In this document: positions 1 to 6,451 of the stretch, one piece after another
How the letters are laid out: every line of letters begins with the position of its first letter
How positions within the stretch are numbered: position 1 is the stretch's first letter
Source: Patescibacteria group bacterium
GTDB lineage: Bacteria; Patescibacteriota; Microgenomatia; Woykebacterales; 2-01-FULL-43-14
Assembly (NCBI GenBank): GCA_023485445.1
Contig: JAMCZT010000036.1
Location: 1-36,136, forward strand
Length of the DNA: 36,136 bases
Reading direction: 5' to 3'
Position numbers and translations under genes: made by a program
Notes under the pieces: generated by a model
Databases searched by the model: none
The model's input: only the letters and a program-made list of their open reading frames with translations
Told to the model about the DNA's origin: nothing

Positions 1-48
1 ACGTTTCTGTAACTGACTTAAGTATTCTTTTGCCACCCTTGTTTTCAT
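1..48 (-). CDS. Partial CDS, N-terminus of an unknown protein
   Basis: Only the first 16 codons (MKTRVAKEYLSQLQKR) lie in the window; the gene runs off the left edge. The start is supported by a strong Shine-Dalgarno GAGGAGG about 7 bases upstream and by a minus-strand promoter (TTGACT, 17 bases, TAGAAT) at 95-123. The peptide is basic and carries no recognisable motif. It is transcribed divergently from the zinc-ribbon gene at 240. Confidence 0.6.
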   Translation of the reverse strand, partial: MKTRVAKEYLSQLQKR

Positions 49-94
49 AGAATCACCTCCTCTCATGGTGTGAATTACCTGTGAGTAAACGATG

Positions 95-123
95 ATTCTA
101 TAGTGTGATTTTTAATGAGTCAA
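95..123 (-). promoter_or_regulatory. Sigma-70-type promoter for the leftward gene
   Basis: Read on the minus strand: TTGACT, a 17-base spacer, then TAGAAT. It lies upstream of the partial gene at 1-48 and back-to-back with the rightward promoter at 133-161. The nonamer TCATGGTGT occurs near both promoters (64-72 and 158-166), so a shared regulator is possible but unproven. Confidence 0.6.
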
Positions 124-132
124 TTCGCTTTC

Positions 133-161
133 TTGACAATTATTAGATAAAAGCCTATCAT
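133..161 (+). promoter_or_regulatory. Sigma-70-type promoter for the zinc-ribbon gene
   Basis: TTGACA, a 17-base spacer, then TATCAT. It lies about 80 bases upstream of the ATG at 240. Confidence 0.65.
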
Positions 162-239
162 GGTGTCACTTGATTGCTCGAATAGCGAGATTTTTTTAAT
201 CATCCGTTTCTTAAAGGGAAAGACAAGGGAGACAAAGGT

Positions 240-518
240 ATGAAAACCAAAGGTAGTACGAACGGATCGGAATATTTGCAGACGGATTGGATTTGTGCTG
301 CTTGTGGGAGGAAATTTAGAGCTCTTGGCAAATGTAGAGTCTCTTTACCAGAGAACAACTGTCCTCATTGCGGCGGTAAGCTCTTATCTGTTTCTCAGTT
401 GCTTCAGTACCCAATGAGGATAGAAAAAGTTAACCTGGAGGAAGGAGCAGTTTTTAGAAACATCTATTGTCGCTCAGTGGGGAGATTCGACACAAAAAGT
501 AGCAGCTATACCTACTAA
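240..518 (+). CDS. Small zinc-ribbon protein, function unknown
   Basis: A 92-residue protein. Two CxxC pairs are visible: CAAC near residues 19-22 and CPHC near 41-44. Their spacing suits a single treble-clef or zinc-ribbon fold. The C-terminal half has no recognised motif. The ATG follows a purine-rich GGGAGACAAAGG. The gene has its own promoter (133-161) and a very strong terminator (526-556), so it is monocistronic. I cannot assign a function; DNA, RNA or protein contact through the ribbon would be usual for the fold. Confidence 0.7.
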   Translation: MKTKGSTNGSEYLQTDWICAACGRKFRALGKCRVSLPENNCPHCGGKLLSVSQLLQYPMRIEKVNLEEGAVFRNIYCRSVGRFDTKSSSYTY

Positions 519-525
519 CTTCATC

Positions 526-556
526 GGAGAGGTTTTTCCAACCTCTCCTTTTTTTA
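526..556 (+). terminator. Intrinsic terminator
   Basis: GGAGAGGT and ACCTCTCC form a perfect 8-bp stem with a 7-base loop, followed by seven T. It ends the 240-518 transcript. Confidence 0.9.
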
Positions 557-568
557 CTATTTTTCCTC

Positions 569-598
569 TTGACAACTGCTTAGTCGCTGTTTTACCAT
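569..598 (+). promoter_or_regulatory. Promoter of the long structured transcript
   Basis: A consensus TTGACA at 569-574 with TACCAT 18 bases further on (593-598). It is directly after the preceding terminator, which predicts a start near 605. No convincing long coding gene follows before the terminator at 1334. Confidence 0.55.
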
Positions 599-848
599 TA
601 AAAACATGAGTTGAGAGAGTAAAGCATTTCTAATAAATTTACGTTTTTACTTCCCATTTGCCCGCTTGCTGGCAAAAATTTTGTCGGTAAACGGGCATCT
701 GGGAAGAGTCGTAAAGGATTGAAAGCTCGGCGCTTGCGTCTATAGTTACCACATCCTATTGACGGGAAGCACAAGGTGAGTAGGGCTAACGAGAATCCTA
801 GAGGCCGCACGAATCTCTCCTTATATTGTTCGTTAAAAGGAGTGAAAC

Positions 849-974
849 ATGGTTCTAAACAGAGGGTCTACGTTTGCCACCGGTCACAAGACGCACAACG
901 AGAAGGTGACTGCGCTCACGATCGGCTCAAGAAGCGCACGCATGGTTACCGTTACTGAGTGGATCATCAGCTAA
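849..974 (+). CDS. Possible 41-residue small protein inside the structured transcript
   Basis: ATG at 849 follows AAAAGGAG at good spacing and opens a 41-codon frame ending in TAA at 972. The peptide (MVLNRGSTFATG...) is basic and soluble, with no recognised family. Against coding: the same bases form consecutive hairpins, and the stop codon sits inside a 10-bp stem (949-977). It is either a small protein embedded in an RNA, a regulatory upstream ORF, or chance. Confidence 0.35.
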   Translation: MVLNRGSTFATGHKTHNEKVTALTIGSRSARMVTVTEWIIS

Positions 975-1333
975 CGGACGGGGTCTGGACTAGGGGAAGG
1001 GATCGTCTAAGATGTGGTAGAAGATCTTTTCCAGGATGTTGGTTTGGAGCAAGCTCTAAGCCAAAGAAGGTACTTGGGCGTGCAAGGAAACCTTCCAGGT
1101 ACCCTCCTTCTTTTGCCAGGTAGAGGCTTCGGCCTGCCTGAGATTGACCTGAGGGATTTACGTGGAAAAGCGAGGGATCCCAAAACAGTCATGCAAACGT
1201 TGGCATAAGGCCAGAGCACCGGCGAGGTAAGTTTCCCTGTCAAAGCGTTACTTTACGGTGACTTGCAGGTATCGTTGCCAATGACTGAAGGAAATGAGGC
1301 ATTGGCGAAAAGATGATGTGCGTCTGAGCACAC

Positions 1334-1379
1334 GGGGAAGGCGATTTTGATGGTATACATCTGCCTTCCCCAAATTTTT
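1334..1379 (+). terminator. Intrinsic terminator of the long structured transcript
   Basis: GGGGAAGGC and GCCTTCCCC form a 9-bp GC-rich stem, followed by AAATTTTTC. Confidence 0.85.
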
Positions 1380-1454
1380 CTTGGTTGACAAGAGTTGTTT
1401 AGCTTGCTAAAATATTTAACATAAATCGAAAGATTGAAAGAGATCCTATAGCAC

Positions 1455-1487
1455 TTGACAAGAGGGAGTGAGCATGTTATAATGCTC
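1455..1487 (+). promoter_or_regulatory. Consensus promoter with overlapping palindrome
   Basis: TTGACA, exactly 17 bases, TATAAT: a perfect sigma-70 consensus. The -10 box lies inside the inverted repeat GAGCAT-gttata-ATGCTC (1470-1487), which could be an operator. The flank aatcctatag-N2-cttgacaa is nearly repeated at the promoter at 2004. Confidence 0.75.
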
Positions 1488-1586
1488 CCCGCTTGGTTTC
1501 GGTGAACTATTTGTTTGCAAATAATTTTAAGTTTACAGATGAATAGATCACCGGAAGGTGACGGAAAGAAGAAAGGAGGTGAGCCA

Positions 1587-1664
1587 ATGAGAGACCCGAC
1601 GTTAGAATTAGAATGCGTACATAATTATCTGAATCTGATCGTGAACGAGGACGGCGCCCGCTAG
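1587..1664 (+). CDS. 25-residue small ORF with very strong RBS
   Basis: The ORF encodes MRDPTLELECVHNYLNLIVN plus five residues. The ATG is preceded by AAAGGAGGTGAG, close to a perfect anti-16S match. It sits about 100 bases downstream of the consensus promoter at 1455, behind a leader that can pair GGTGA-a-CTATT with AATAG-a-TCACC. The size suggests a leader peptide or microprotein. No family is recognised. The next ORF (1718) has an equally strong RBS. Confidence 0.5.
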   Translation: MRDPTLELECVHNYLNLIVNEDGAR

Positions 1665-1717
1665 CCCTGGCGTGCAAAATTAGTTTTTTTAAAAAATTGA
1701 AGAAGGAGGTGAGAAAA

Positions 1718-1912
1718 ATGAAATGGTCAAAATCGGCCAGGCTTATTGACGACTTTTGACCAGGCTTTTTCGACGAACTAATTTCAGGCGGGCGCGAAGA
1801 GTTGCGCTTACGGGTATTTTTGATTGGATTTTTTACCGGTCCATTTATACCGGTCGTACGATCCCTAAGCCGCAAGCATTGCGCCGCCCAAACTGGGAAG
1901 ATCACACGTTGA
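1718..1912 (+). pseudogene. Small membrane-protein-like ORF interrupted by an in-frame TGA
   Basis: ATG at 1718 follows GAAGGAGGTGAG. The frame reads 13 codons (MKWSKSARLIDDF), hits TGA at 1757, then stays open in the same frame for 50 codons to TGA at 1910. The second part contains DELISGGREELRLRV and a hydrophobic stretch FLIGFFTGPFIPVV, and it has no ATG or GTG near its beginning. Options are a 13-residue leader peptide, a gene broken by a point mutation, or TGA readthrough. An overlapping +1 frame (TTG at 1756 to 1947) is also open but runs through the terminator at 1892-1929, so I did not call it. Confidence 0.4.
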
Positions 1913-1929
1913 TTTTCCCAGTCTTTCTT
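1892..1929 (+). terminator. Intrinsic terminator
   Basis: ACTGGGAA pairs with TTCCCAGT, followed by CTTTCTT. It ends the transcript from the promoter at 1455. Confidence 0.7.
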
Positions 1930-1973
1930 GAGTCTACTTTAAGTTAAATTAGATTCAAGACAAGACTGCAATA

Positions 1974-2032
1974 TTGACAATTGGTTTACAAATCCTATAG
2001 TCCTTGACAAACGGTTGGTTATATGCTATAAT
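1974..2032 (+). promoter_or_regulatory. Tandem promoters for the 2040-2270 transcript
   Basis: An upstream TTGACA-16-TATAGT (1974-2001) is followed at once by a perfect TTGACA-17-TATAAT (2004-2032). The second predicts a transcription start near 2040. Confidence 0.8.
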
Positions 2033-2039
2033 ATTACTA

Positions 2040-2266
2040 TCTTTAAGAATTAGAAAAATGTTGCTCAAGTGATTGAGGGGCATTTCTCTAAGGCTCGAAG
2101 AACGGGTTTTAGGGTAAGGCTGATGGAGAGGGAGAATGGGCTAATCAAAAGGTCTCTAGTTCCTCTCCTCAAGCCATTTTTAAATCCTAAATTTCTTTAT
2201 GGAGAGATCAAAGGCAACCAATGACTGGAAAGAAAATTTTTCTCTCTAATAACTGGTTGCTTTTTT
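2040..2266 (+). ncRNA. Candidate small RNA, about 225 nt
   Basis: A consensus promoter and a terminator bracket a sequence with no RBS-led ORF. TTGAGG near the 5' side can pair with CCTCAA near 2166, which could close a long irregular helix, and short internal pairings such as GGAGAG with CTCTCC are possible. The size and end-to-end pairing recall 6S RNA, but I could not establish the 6S open-bubble architecture, and SRP RNA motifs are absent. Identity is unknown. Confidence 0.45.
2213..2266 (+). terminator. Intrinsic terminator
   Basis: GCAACCA pairs with TGGTTGC around a longer, partly self-pairing loop (GAAAGAAAA with TTTTTCTCTC), followed by six T. Confidence 0.75.
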
Positions 2267-2366
2267 GTTGGTCAAAATGCTGATAACAGGTTAACACTTT
2301 TTAGGACGCGTTGTGGGAGCAAGGTTTGCTTTTAGAGCGGGTCCTAAAAAATGCGGAGGTGTGGTT

Positions 2367-2531
2367 GTGGAAGGAGTAGCAGTGCTCCAGTCACTTCCAA
2401 AAGAAGTGACATACTCAGCGGCCTTTGCCTTGATATTTTTTATGTTCTACATCATGGCAAAAGGGTCGCCGAAAAAAGGACCAAGCCGGCGAGGAGTCGG
2501 CGCAATAAAGCTGAAGAAAGGAGGTAAGTAA
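2367..2531 (+). CDS. 54-residue single-pass membrane microprotein
   Basis: The ORF track starts further upstream, but GCGGAGG about 7 bases before the GTG at 2367 favours that start (VEGVAVLQSLP...). One membrane helix is visible (YSAAFALIFFMFYIMA), followed by a very basic tail ending KLKKGGK. The tail codons contain the GAAAGGAGG that serves as the RBS of the next gene. The pair looks translationally coupled. Holin-like or pilus-associated roles are conceivable, but nothing in the sequence proves either. Confidence 0.55.
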   Translation: MEGVAVLQSLPKEVTYSAAFALIFFMFYIMAKGSPKKGPSRRGVGAIKLKKGGK

Positions 2532-2533
2532 CG

Positions 2534-2692
2534 ATGGAAAAAGTCCAATCTTCAGCGATGATCGTCGTCGGAGTTACTTTAGTCGTTTTTGGGGTGCTAT
2601 TTCAAATAGAGCCTCAAGTCGTCTCAAAAGTAATCCAGACGGCAACGGCGGCTTCAGGAGTGCTAATTATTTGGCACGCCAGAAGCAAGTAG
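2534..2692 (+). CDS. 52-residue two-helix membrane microprotein
   Basis: ATG at 2534 lies 3 bases after the previous stop, with GAAAGGAGG inside the upstream gene as its RBS. The ORF is too short for the supplied track. Helix 1 is AMIVVGVTLVVFGVLFQI. After a short loop (EPQVVSK), a second moderately hydrophobic helix ends WHARSK. The hairpin topology resembles small holins or membrane-stress peptides in general form only. It probably forms a two-gene operon with 2367-2531. Confidence 0.6.
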   Translation: MEKVQSSAMIVVGVTLVVFGVLFQIEPQVVSKVIQTATAASGVLIIWHARSK

Positions 2693-2727
2693 CTAAGTAA
2701 AGGGACCAAAAAGCTTAGCTACGAATT

Positions 2728-2791
2728 CGGGGGTGGATGTGTGGTGGTGGAAAAACTGGTGTCTGTTGAACTTCAACAAACACCCCCGATT
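2728..2791 (+). terminator. Possible terminator hairpin
   Basis: CGGGGGTG (2728-2736 region) pairs with CACCCCCG (2780-2788 region), with an inner perfect hairpin TGTTGAA-c-TTCAACA. No uninterrupted T run follows, only a pyrimidine-rich stretch. A short frame starting GTG at 2747 (VEKLVSVELQQ...IPLFLLIVIFQI) crosses the same bases and ends at 2827; I could not decide whether it is real. Confidence 0.45.
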
Positions 2792-2897
2792 CCCCTATTT
2801 CTTCTTATCGTCATTTTCCAAATTTAGGTACTTTGTTCGCAGCTGCCTTTTCTCTTGTTATAAACATTTAATTTTGATAACATAAATTAATCGCGAG

Positions 2898-3434
2898 ATG
2901 AAATATAAAAATATTGTTATTTCTGGTGACATAGGAACAGGGACTTCGACTTTGGCAAAAAATTTGGCCAAGAATTTAGGGTGGAAATGTCTTTCCGTCG
3001 GCGATTTATTTCGCCGATATGCCTTAGAGCACAACATCCCTCTTTGGGATAAAGCTTCAGTCCCGATCGAAGAAGAAAAAAAGGTTGATTACAGCTTCCA
3101 GAAAAAAATGGCAGCCGTAAGTAAAACCGTTTTTGAAGGGCATTATAGCGGATGGTTTGCGAAGGAACTAAATGAAAGTTTTAAAATTCTCCTTAAAGCT
3201 GACTTAGAGGTTGCCCTAGGACGCGCTGTTAAAAGGCTCGATCATACTCATGTCGAAACAAGAGACGAAGTTTTAAAAAGAAGGAAGGGAATAACCCTTA
3301 AATTTCATAAAGTTTATAGCAGTGATGATTATCTGGATGAAAAATATTTCAACATTGCTATCGACACGACTAATATCTCCCCCGACGAAGTCCTCAAAAT
3401 CGCTCTTGACGCTTTTCAAGAAGCCAATATTTGA
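2898..3434 (+). CDS. Cytidylate-kinase-like nucleotide kinase
   Basis: A 178-residue P-loop kinase. The Walker A is GDIGTGTST near residues 10-18, followed by LAKNLGWKCLSVGDLFR, the arrangement seen in the short archaeal-type cytidylate kinases of about 180 residues. VKRLDHTHVETRDEVLKRR supplies the arginine-rich lid region, and the C-terminal YNIAIDTT-like segment (FNIAIDTTNISPDEV) is also typical. The likely reaction is ATP-dependent phosphorylation of CMP or a related nucleoside monophosphate in the cytosol. The stop is TGA, with TAA three codons later. No clear RBS was seen. Substrate assignment is by family resemblance only. Confidence 0.7.
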   Translation: MKYKNIVISGDIGTGTSTLAKNLAKNLGWKCLSVGDLFRRYALEHNIPLWDKASVPIEEEKKVDYSFQKKMAAVSKTVFEGHYSGWFAKELNESFKILLKADLEVALGRAVKRLDHTHVETRDEVLKRRKGITLKFHKVYSSDDYLDEKYFNIAIDTTNISPDEVLKIALDAFQEANI

Positions 3435-3490
3435 CTTTCAATCTAACGACGGGTAAAATGTTAAGCAATATTTAAAAAGGAGACAAGGAG

Positions 3491-3955
3491 ATGAGATTAT
3501 TTCTTGTCCTGTTAGACATAGCGATGATTATCGGAATAGGACTAATTTTGTACACCGTTCTTCCTAAAATGATGAATAATCCAGCTAATACCGGTGTACT
3601 TGCTGTGGGAGAATACCAAATCTTGGGGGCAAGCTACACATCGGAAGGGTTGTGGTTGGAAAAACCACACGCCAGCGTTGCCTATATTAAAGACGGAAAA
3701 CGAACGGAGGCGTATCTTTACCGATCTTATACCTTAGGGTGTAGCGAGGAAGATTTGATGGTGGTTTCTGAAGAAAACGTGGCCTTGTATTTTCGAGATT
3801 CAGAAATGTACCGAGAACCAGGATGGCTAACCCAAACAAGGCAAGGATTCATGTTTTTTATTCCTTGGCTTATAGGATCCTTGTTTTGGATTATTTTGTT
3901 CAGGTATTCGTTTACGGATGGGTCTGGGCTATCTTTTGGCCGCTTTCGGGTCTAA
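3491..3955 (+). CDS. Two-helix membrane protein of unknown function
   Basis: A 154-residue protein with an N-terminal membrane helix (FLVLLDIAMIIGIGLILYTVL, residues about 4-24), a soluble middle of about 90 residues and a second helix near residues 118-138 (FFIPWLIGSLFWIILF). The middle region, with VGEYQILGASYTSEGLW, may form a small beta domain facing the outside. RBS AAAAGGAGACAAGGAG precedes the ATG. A terminator follows at once. No family recognised. Confidence 0.7.
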   Translation: MRLFLVLLDIAMIIGIGLILYTVLPKMMNNPANTGVLAVGEYQILGASYTSEGLWLEKPHASVAYIKDGKRTEAYLYRSYTLGCSEEDLMVVSEENVALYFRDSEMYREPGWLTQTRQGFMFFIPWLIGSLFWIILFRYSFTDGSGLSFGRFRV

Positions 3956-3962
3956 CACTAAA

Positions 3963-4004
3963 AACCCGCGGATGACTTAAAAGTATTCGCGGGTTCTTCA
4001 TTTA
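3963..4004 (+). terminator. Intrinsic terminator
   Basis: AACCCGCG and CGCGGGTT form an 8-bp stem followed by CTTCATTT. It separates the rightward 3491 gene from the convergent hppA region. Confidence 0.8.
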
Positions 4005-4018
4005 TTTTCTTAAGTAGA

Positions 4019-4101
4019 TTATTTAAGGAATGGTATTAGTAGTAAGGCTACAATATTAGCCACCTTAATCATTGGGTTTGTGACTGGTCCTGCTGTATCC
4101 T
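4019..4101 (-). pseudogene. Remnant of a second hppA 3' end
   Basis: Read on the minus strand, this stretch encodes [20 protein letters not shown] and LLIPFLK followed by TAA, matching the last 27 residues of the intact HppA next door ([20 protein letters not shown]...) except for three residues. Many codons differ at the third position, so it is not a recent copy. Nothing of the rest of the gene is present. Homology stops exactly at the KDT codons, where a long palindrome begins (4095-4162). Confidence 0.85.
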
Positions 4102-4162
4102 TTAGAGAGCATTAGACTATTGAAGAAACTATTTCAATAATCGTTAGCTCTCGCAAGGATAC
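4095..4162. repeat. Long imperfect palindrome between hppA and its 3'-end remnant
   Basis: GTATCCTT at the left pairs with AAGGATAC at the right. Inside, GAGAGC pairs with GCTCTC and TATTGAA with TTCAATA, giving a 68-base stem-loop with only small interruptions. The outer arms are the codons for KDT in both hppA copies, so the structure may have arisen by template switching at a gene end. It could also act as a terminator for hppA. Confidence 0.75.
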
Positions 4163-4166
4163 GGCG

Positions 4167-6185
4167 TTATTTTAAGAACGGTACGAGCAGTAAGGCAACT
4201 ATATTGGCGACTTTAATCATAGGGTTTATAGCCGGTCCCGCCGTATCCTTATAAGGATCGCCTACCGTGTCTCCCGTTACTGCCGCTTGATGAGCGGGAG
4301 ATTTTTTACCACCAAAATTACCGGCTTCGATGTATTTTTTAGCATTATCCCAGGCTGCACCACCGGTGGTCATTGAAATGGCAACAAAGATACCTGTAAC
4401 GATTACCCCAACCAGCAGGCCACCTAAAGCAGCAGCTCCTAGAGTTAATCCAATAATCGCGGGAACGGCTACTGGAATCAAGGCGGGGATAATCATTTCT
4501 TTTTGAGCGGCGGCCGTAACGATACCAACGGCTTTAGCGTAATCAGGCTTAGCCTTTCCTTCCATAATACCTTTGATTTCTTTAAACTGTCGGCGGACTT
4601 CATTCACAACGGCGTAAGCCGCTTTGCCAACCGCCTCCATGGCCAAAGCGCCAAAAATATATGGCAAGGCACCTCCGATAAACAAACCAATGATAACGTT
4701 TGGATCAGATAAAGAAAAGGTTAAAGTTTGTCCAGCCGCTTTTAAGTCCTGGGAATAAGAGGCAAAAAGGACGAGCGCCGCTAGTCCTGCAGAAGCGATA
4801 GCATAACCTTTTGTGACGGCTTTAGTGGTGTTTCCAACGGCATCAAGTGGGTCAGTTACTTCTCGGACAGACTCTGGAAGTTCCGCCATTTCGGCGATGC
4901 CACCAGCGTTGTCGGTAATCGGTCCGTAAGCGTCAATGGCAACCACGATGCCGGTCATTGATAACATCGACATGGCGGCGACTGCGATTCCATAGAGACC
5001 TGCAAAGCTGTAAGCCGCAAAAATTGCTGCCGAGATTAAAAGAATTGGCGGTAGGGTTGATTTCATGGAAATGGCCAAACCAGCGATAATGTTTGTCCCG
5101 TGGCCTGTCGTGGAAGCTTGAGCGATGTTTTTGACGGGATTAAATTTAGTCGACGTGAAATATTCCGTAATGACGACCATTCCGATCGTAACGATCAAGC
5201 CTAATAAAGAAGACCAATAAAGGTTAGAGGTTCCAAAAAGTTTGTTGTCCTCCATCAGCCAAGCGGTAATCGGATAAAAAGCGATCGCGGCAAGCAATGC
5301 CGAAACGCCCAGCCCTTCGTAAAGAGCCCTCATAATGTTTTTACTTTTTCCGAGATGAACAAAGAAAGTCCCGGCAATAGAGGCGATGATCGAAGCCGCC
5401 CCTAAAACTAAAGGATAAATTACTGCGTTGCCAAAAGCAGGAAAAACCAGACTCCCTAACAACATTGTCGCTACAGCGGTGACGGCGTAAGTTTCGAAAA
5501 GGTCAGCCGCCATGCCGGCGCAATCCCCAACGTTATCTCCAACGTTATCAGCAATAACTCCCGGGTTTCGAGGATCGTCTTCAGGGATTCCCGCTTCGAT
5601 TTTTCCGACCATATCCGTTCCAACATCCGCTCCTTTGGTGAAAATTCCACCCCCGAGCCTGGCAAAAACACTAATTAAACTTCCGCCAAAACCAAGTCCG
5701 ATCAGAGCCTTGACATCATGAGTGAAAGTGTAAAAAGCGGCCACGGAAAGAAGCCCAAGCCCGACGACCATCAACCCAGTAACTGCCCCACCTTTGAAGG
5801 CAACATTTAGGGCTTGACCTAACCCTTTCTTTGCGGCCTCGGTTGTTCGAACATTGGCCCTAACGGAAACATTCATACCGACATAACCCGCAGCAGCCGA
5901 TGCAATAGCCCCAACCAAAAAACCAACAGCGGTACTTGAACCTAGGAAGTACCAAAGGCCAGCAAATAATAACACGGCGACGATGGCAACTGTTCGATAC
6001 TGTTTATTTAGATAGGCACTTGCACCTTCCTGAATCGCTTTCGCGATCGAAACCATTTTTTCACTTCCTGTAGGAAGAGAAAGAACCCAACGAGTTAGGA
6101 TCAACCCATAGATAATTCCGATAGCTCCAGAGGCCAAAACTAAATAAAGAATCTGGGTGCTAGTTAAATTTGCAAAAAGCTGCAT
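4167..6185 (-). CDS. hppA: Membrane-bound proton-pumping pyrophosphatase
   Basis: A 672-residue integral membrane protein that hydrolyses cytosolic pyrophosphate and pumps H+ out. The family signature [20 protein letters not shown] is at residues 213-232, and [17 protein letters not shown] supplies the acidic Mg-PPi site. GNTTKA near residue 454 carries lysine where K+-dependent enzymes carry alanine, so this is predicted to be the K+-independent H+ type. The C-terminal [19 protein letters not shown] motif is intact. The start ATG has the RBS AAAAGGAGG. It is divergent from metK. Its 3' end is duplicated as a remnant just downstream. Confidence 0.97.
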   Translation of the reverse strand: MQLFANLTSTQILYLVLASGAIGIIYGLILTRWVLSLPTGSEKMVSIAKAIQEGASAYLNKQYRTVAIVAVLLFAGLWYFLGSSTAVGFLVGAIASAAAGYVGMNVSVRANVRTTEAAKKGLGQALNVAFKGGAVTGLMVVGLGLLSVAAFYTFTHDVKALIGLGFGGSLISVFARLGGGIFTKGADVGTDMVGKIEAGIPEDDPRNPGVIADNVGDNVGDCAGMAADLFETYAVTAVATMLLGSLVFPAFGNAVIYPLVLGAASIIASIAGTFFVHLGKSKNIMRALYEGLGVSALLAAIAFYPITAWLMEDNKLFGTSNLYWSSLLGLIVTIGMVVITEYFTSTKFNPVKNIAQASTTGHGTNIIAGLAISMKSTLPPILLISAAIFAAYSFAGLYGIAVAAMSMLSMTGIVVAIDAYGPITDNAGGIAEMAELPESVREVTDPLDAVGNTTKAVTKGYAIASAGLAALVLFASYSQDLKAAGQTLTFSLSDPNVIIGLFIGGALPYIFGALAMEAVGKAAYAVVNEVRRQFKEIKGIMEGKAKPDYAKAVGIVTAAAQKEMIIPALIPVAVPAIIGLTLGAAALGGLLVGVIVTGIFVAISMTTGGAAWDNAKKYIEAGNFGGKKSPAHQAAVTGDTVGDPYKDTAGPAINPMIKVANIVALLLVPFLK

Positions 6186-6227
6186 TTGTCCTCCTTTTGT
6201 AATTTGATTAAATTTTCTATAAAATTA

Positions 6228-6258
6228 TTGACAAGCCATCAAGCTTTCATGTTACAAT
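6228..6258 (+). promoter_or_regulatory. metK promoter
   Basis: TTGACA at 6228 and TACAAT at 6253, preceded by TGT as an extended -10. The 19-base spacer is longer than ideal. It lies just upstream of the riboswitch. Confidence 0.6.
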
Positions 6259-6275
6259 ATAAACAATTGAATACA

Positions 6276-6380
6276 AAATATCAAGAGTGACGTGAGAGTC
6301 CTGGCTCGTTTGAAGCGTCCAGCAACCTGTTAAATTTAATGAGGTGCTAAGTCCAGCCCGCATAAGGGAAAGATAAGACC
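6276..6380 (+). promoter_or_regulatory. SAM-I type riboswitch
   Basis: The core elements of the SAM-I clan are readable: an early CAAGAGTGACG, then TCCTGGCTCG, AGCGTCCAGCAACCTG, GAGGTGCTAAGTCCAGC and GGGAAAGATAAG. It lies between the metK promoter and the metK start. A terminator (6399-6420) follows, so S-adenosylmethionine binding would be expected to shut off synthesis of the enzyme that makes it. The P1 helix is short (TATC/GATA), and the exact SAM-I versus SAM-I/IV subclass needs a covariance-model search. Confidence 0.88.
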
Positions 6381-6398
6381 CAAAATTGGGTAATATGG

Positions 6399-6420
6399 CT
6401 CTCCTTAGGGAGAGTTTTTA
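6399..6420 (+). terminator. Riboswitch expression-platform terminator
   Basis: CTCTCC-ttag-GGAGAG followed by five T lies between the SAM aptamer and metK. A second small hairpin, ACCCAA/TTGGGT, sits between aptamer and terminator and may take part in switching. Confidence 0.8.
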
Positions 6421-6451
6421 ATTATTAGTTTTTAGTATTTAGGGGGCGTTT

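Larger units (their letters stand above)
605..1379 (+). ncRNA. Candidate large structured RNA, about 775 nt
   Basis: This non-genic stretch of more than 700 bases has a promoter (569-598) and a strong terminator (1334-1379). By eye it holds a chain of hairpins: CTTCCCA/TGGGAAG enclosing a GCCCG/CGGGC stem (648-705), CCGTTACTGA pairing with TCAG-c-TAACGG (949-977), GGTAC/GTACC enclosing AAGG/CCTT (1069-1103), an AGGC-ttcg-GCCT stem with flanking CAGG/CCTG (1115-1142), and GCCAATG/CATTGGC (1276-1305). I looked for hallmarks of tmRNA, RNase P RNA, SRP RNA, and group I and II introns and saw none. Open frames here, such as 1014-1208, lack convincing starts. A 41-residue ORF at 849-974 lies inside it. 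It could instead be a decayed coding region. Confidence 0.45.

Noticed and set aside
1007-1243. Overlapping ORFs on both strands (1007-1243 and 1014-1208)
   Set aside because: No RBS or plausible start, odd composition, and the region contains strong hairpins expected of an RNA.
605-1379. tmRNA, RNase P RNA or a self-splicing intron
   Set aside because: No tRNA-like ends or AANDENYA-type tag, no P4 core motif of RNase P, and no domain V or group I core were recognised.
1756-1947. ORF in the +1 frame starting at TTG 1756
   Set aside because: It reads through the terminator at 1892-1929 and has no RBS at proper spacing; the frame of ATG 1718 looks more protein-like.
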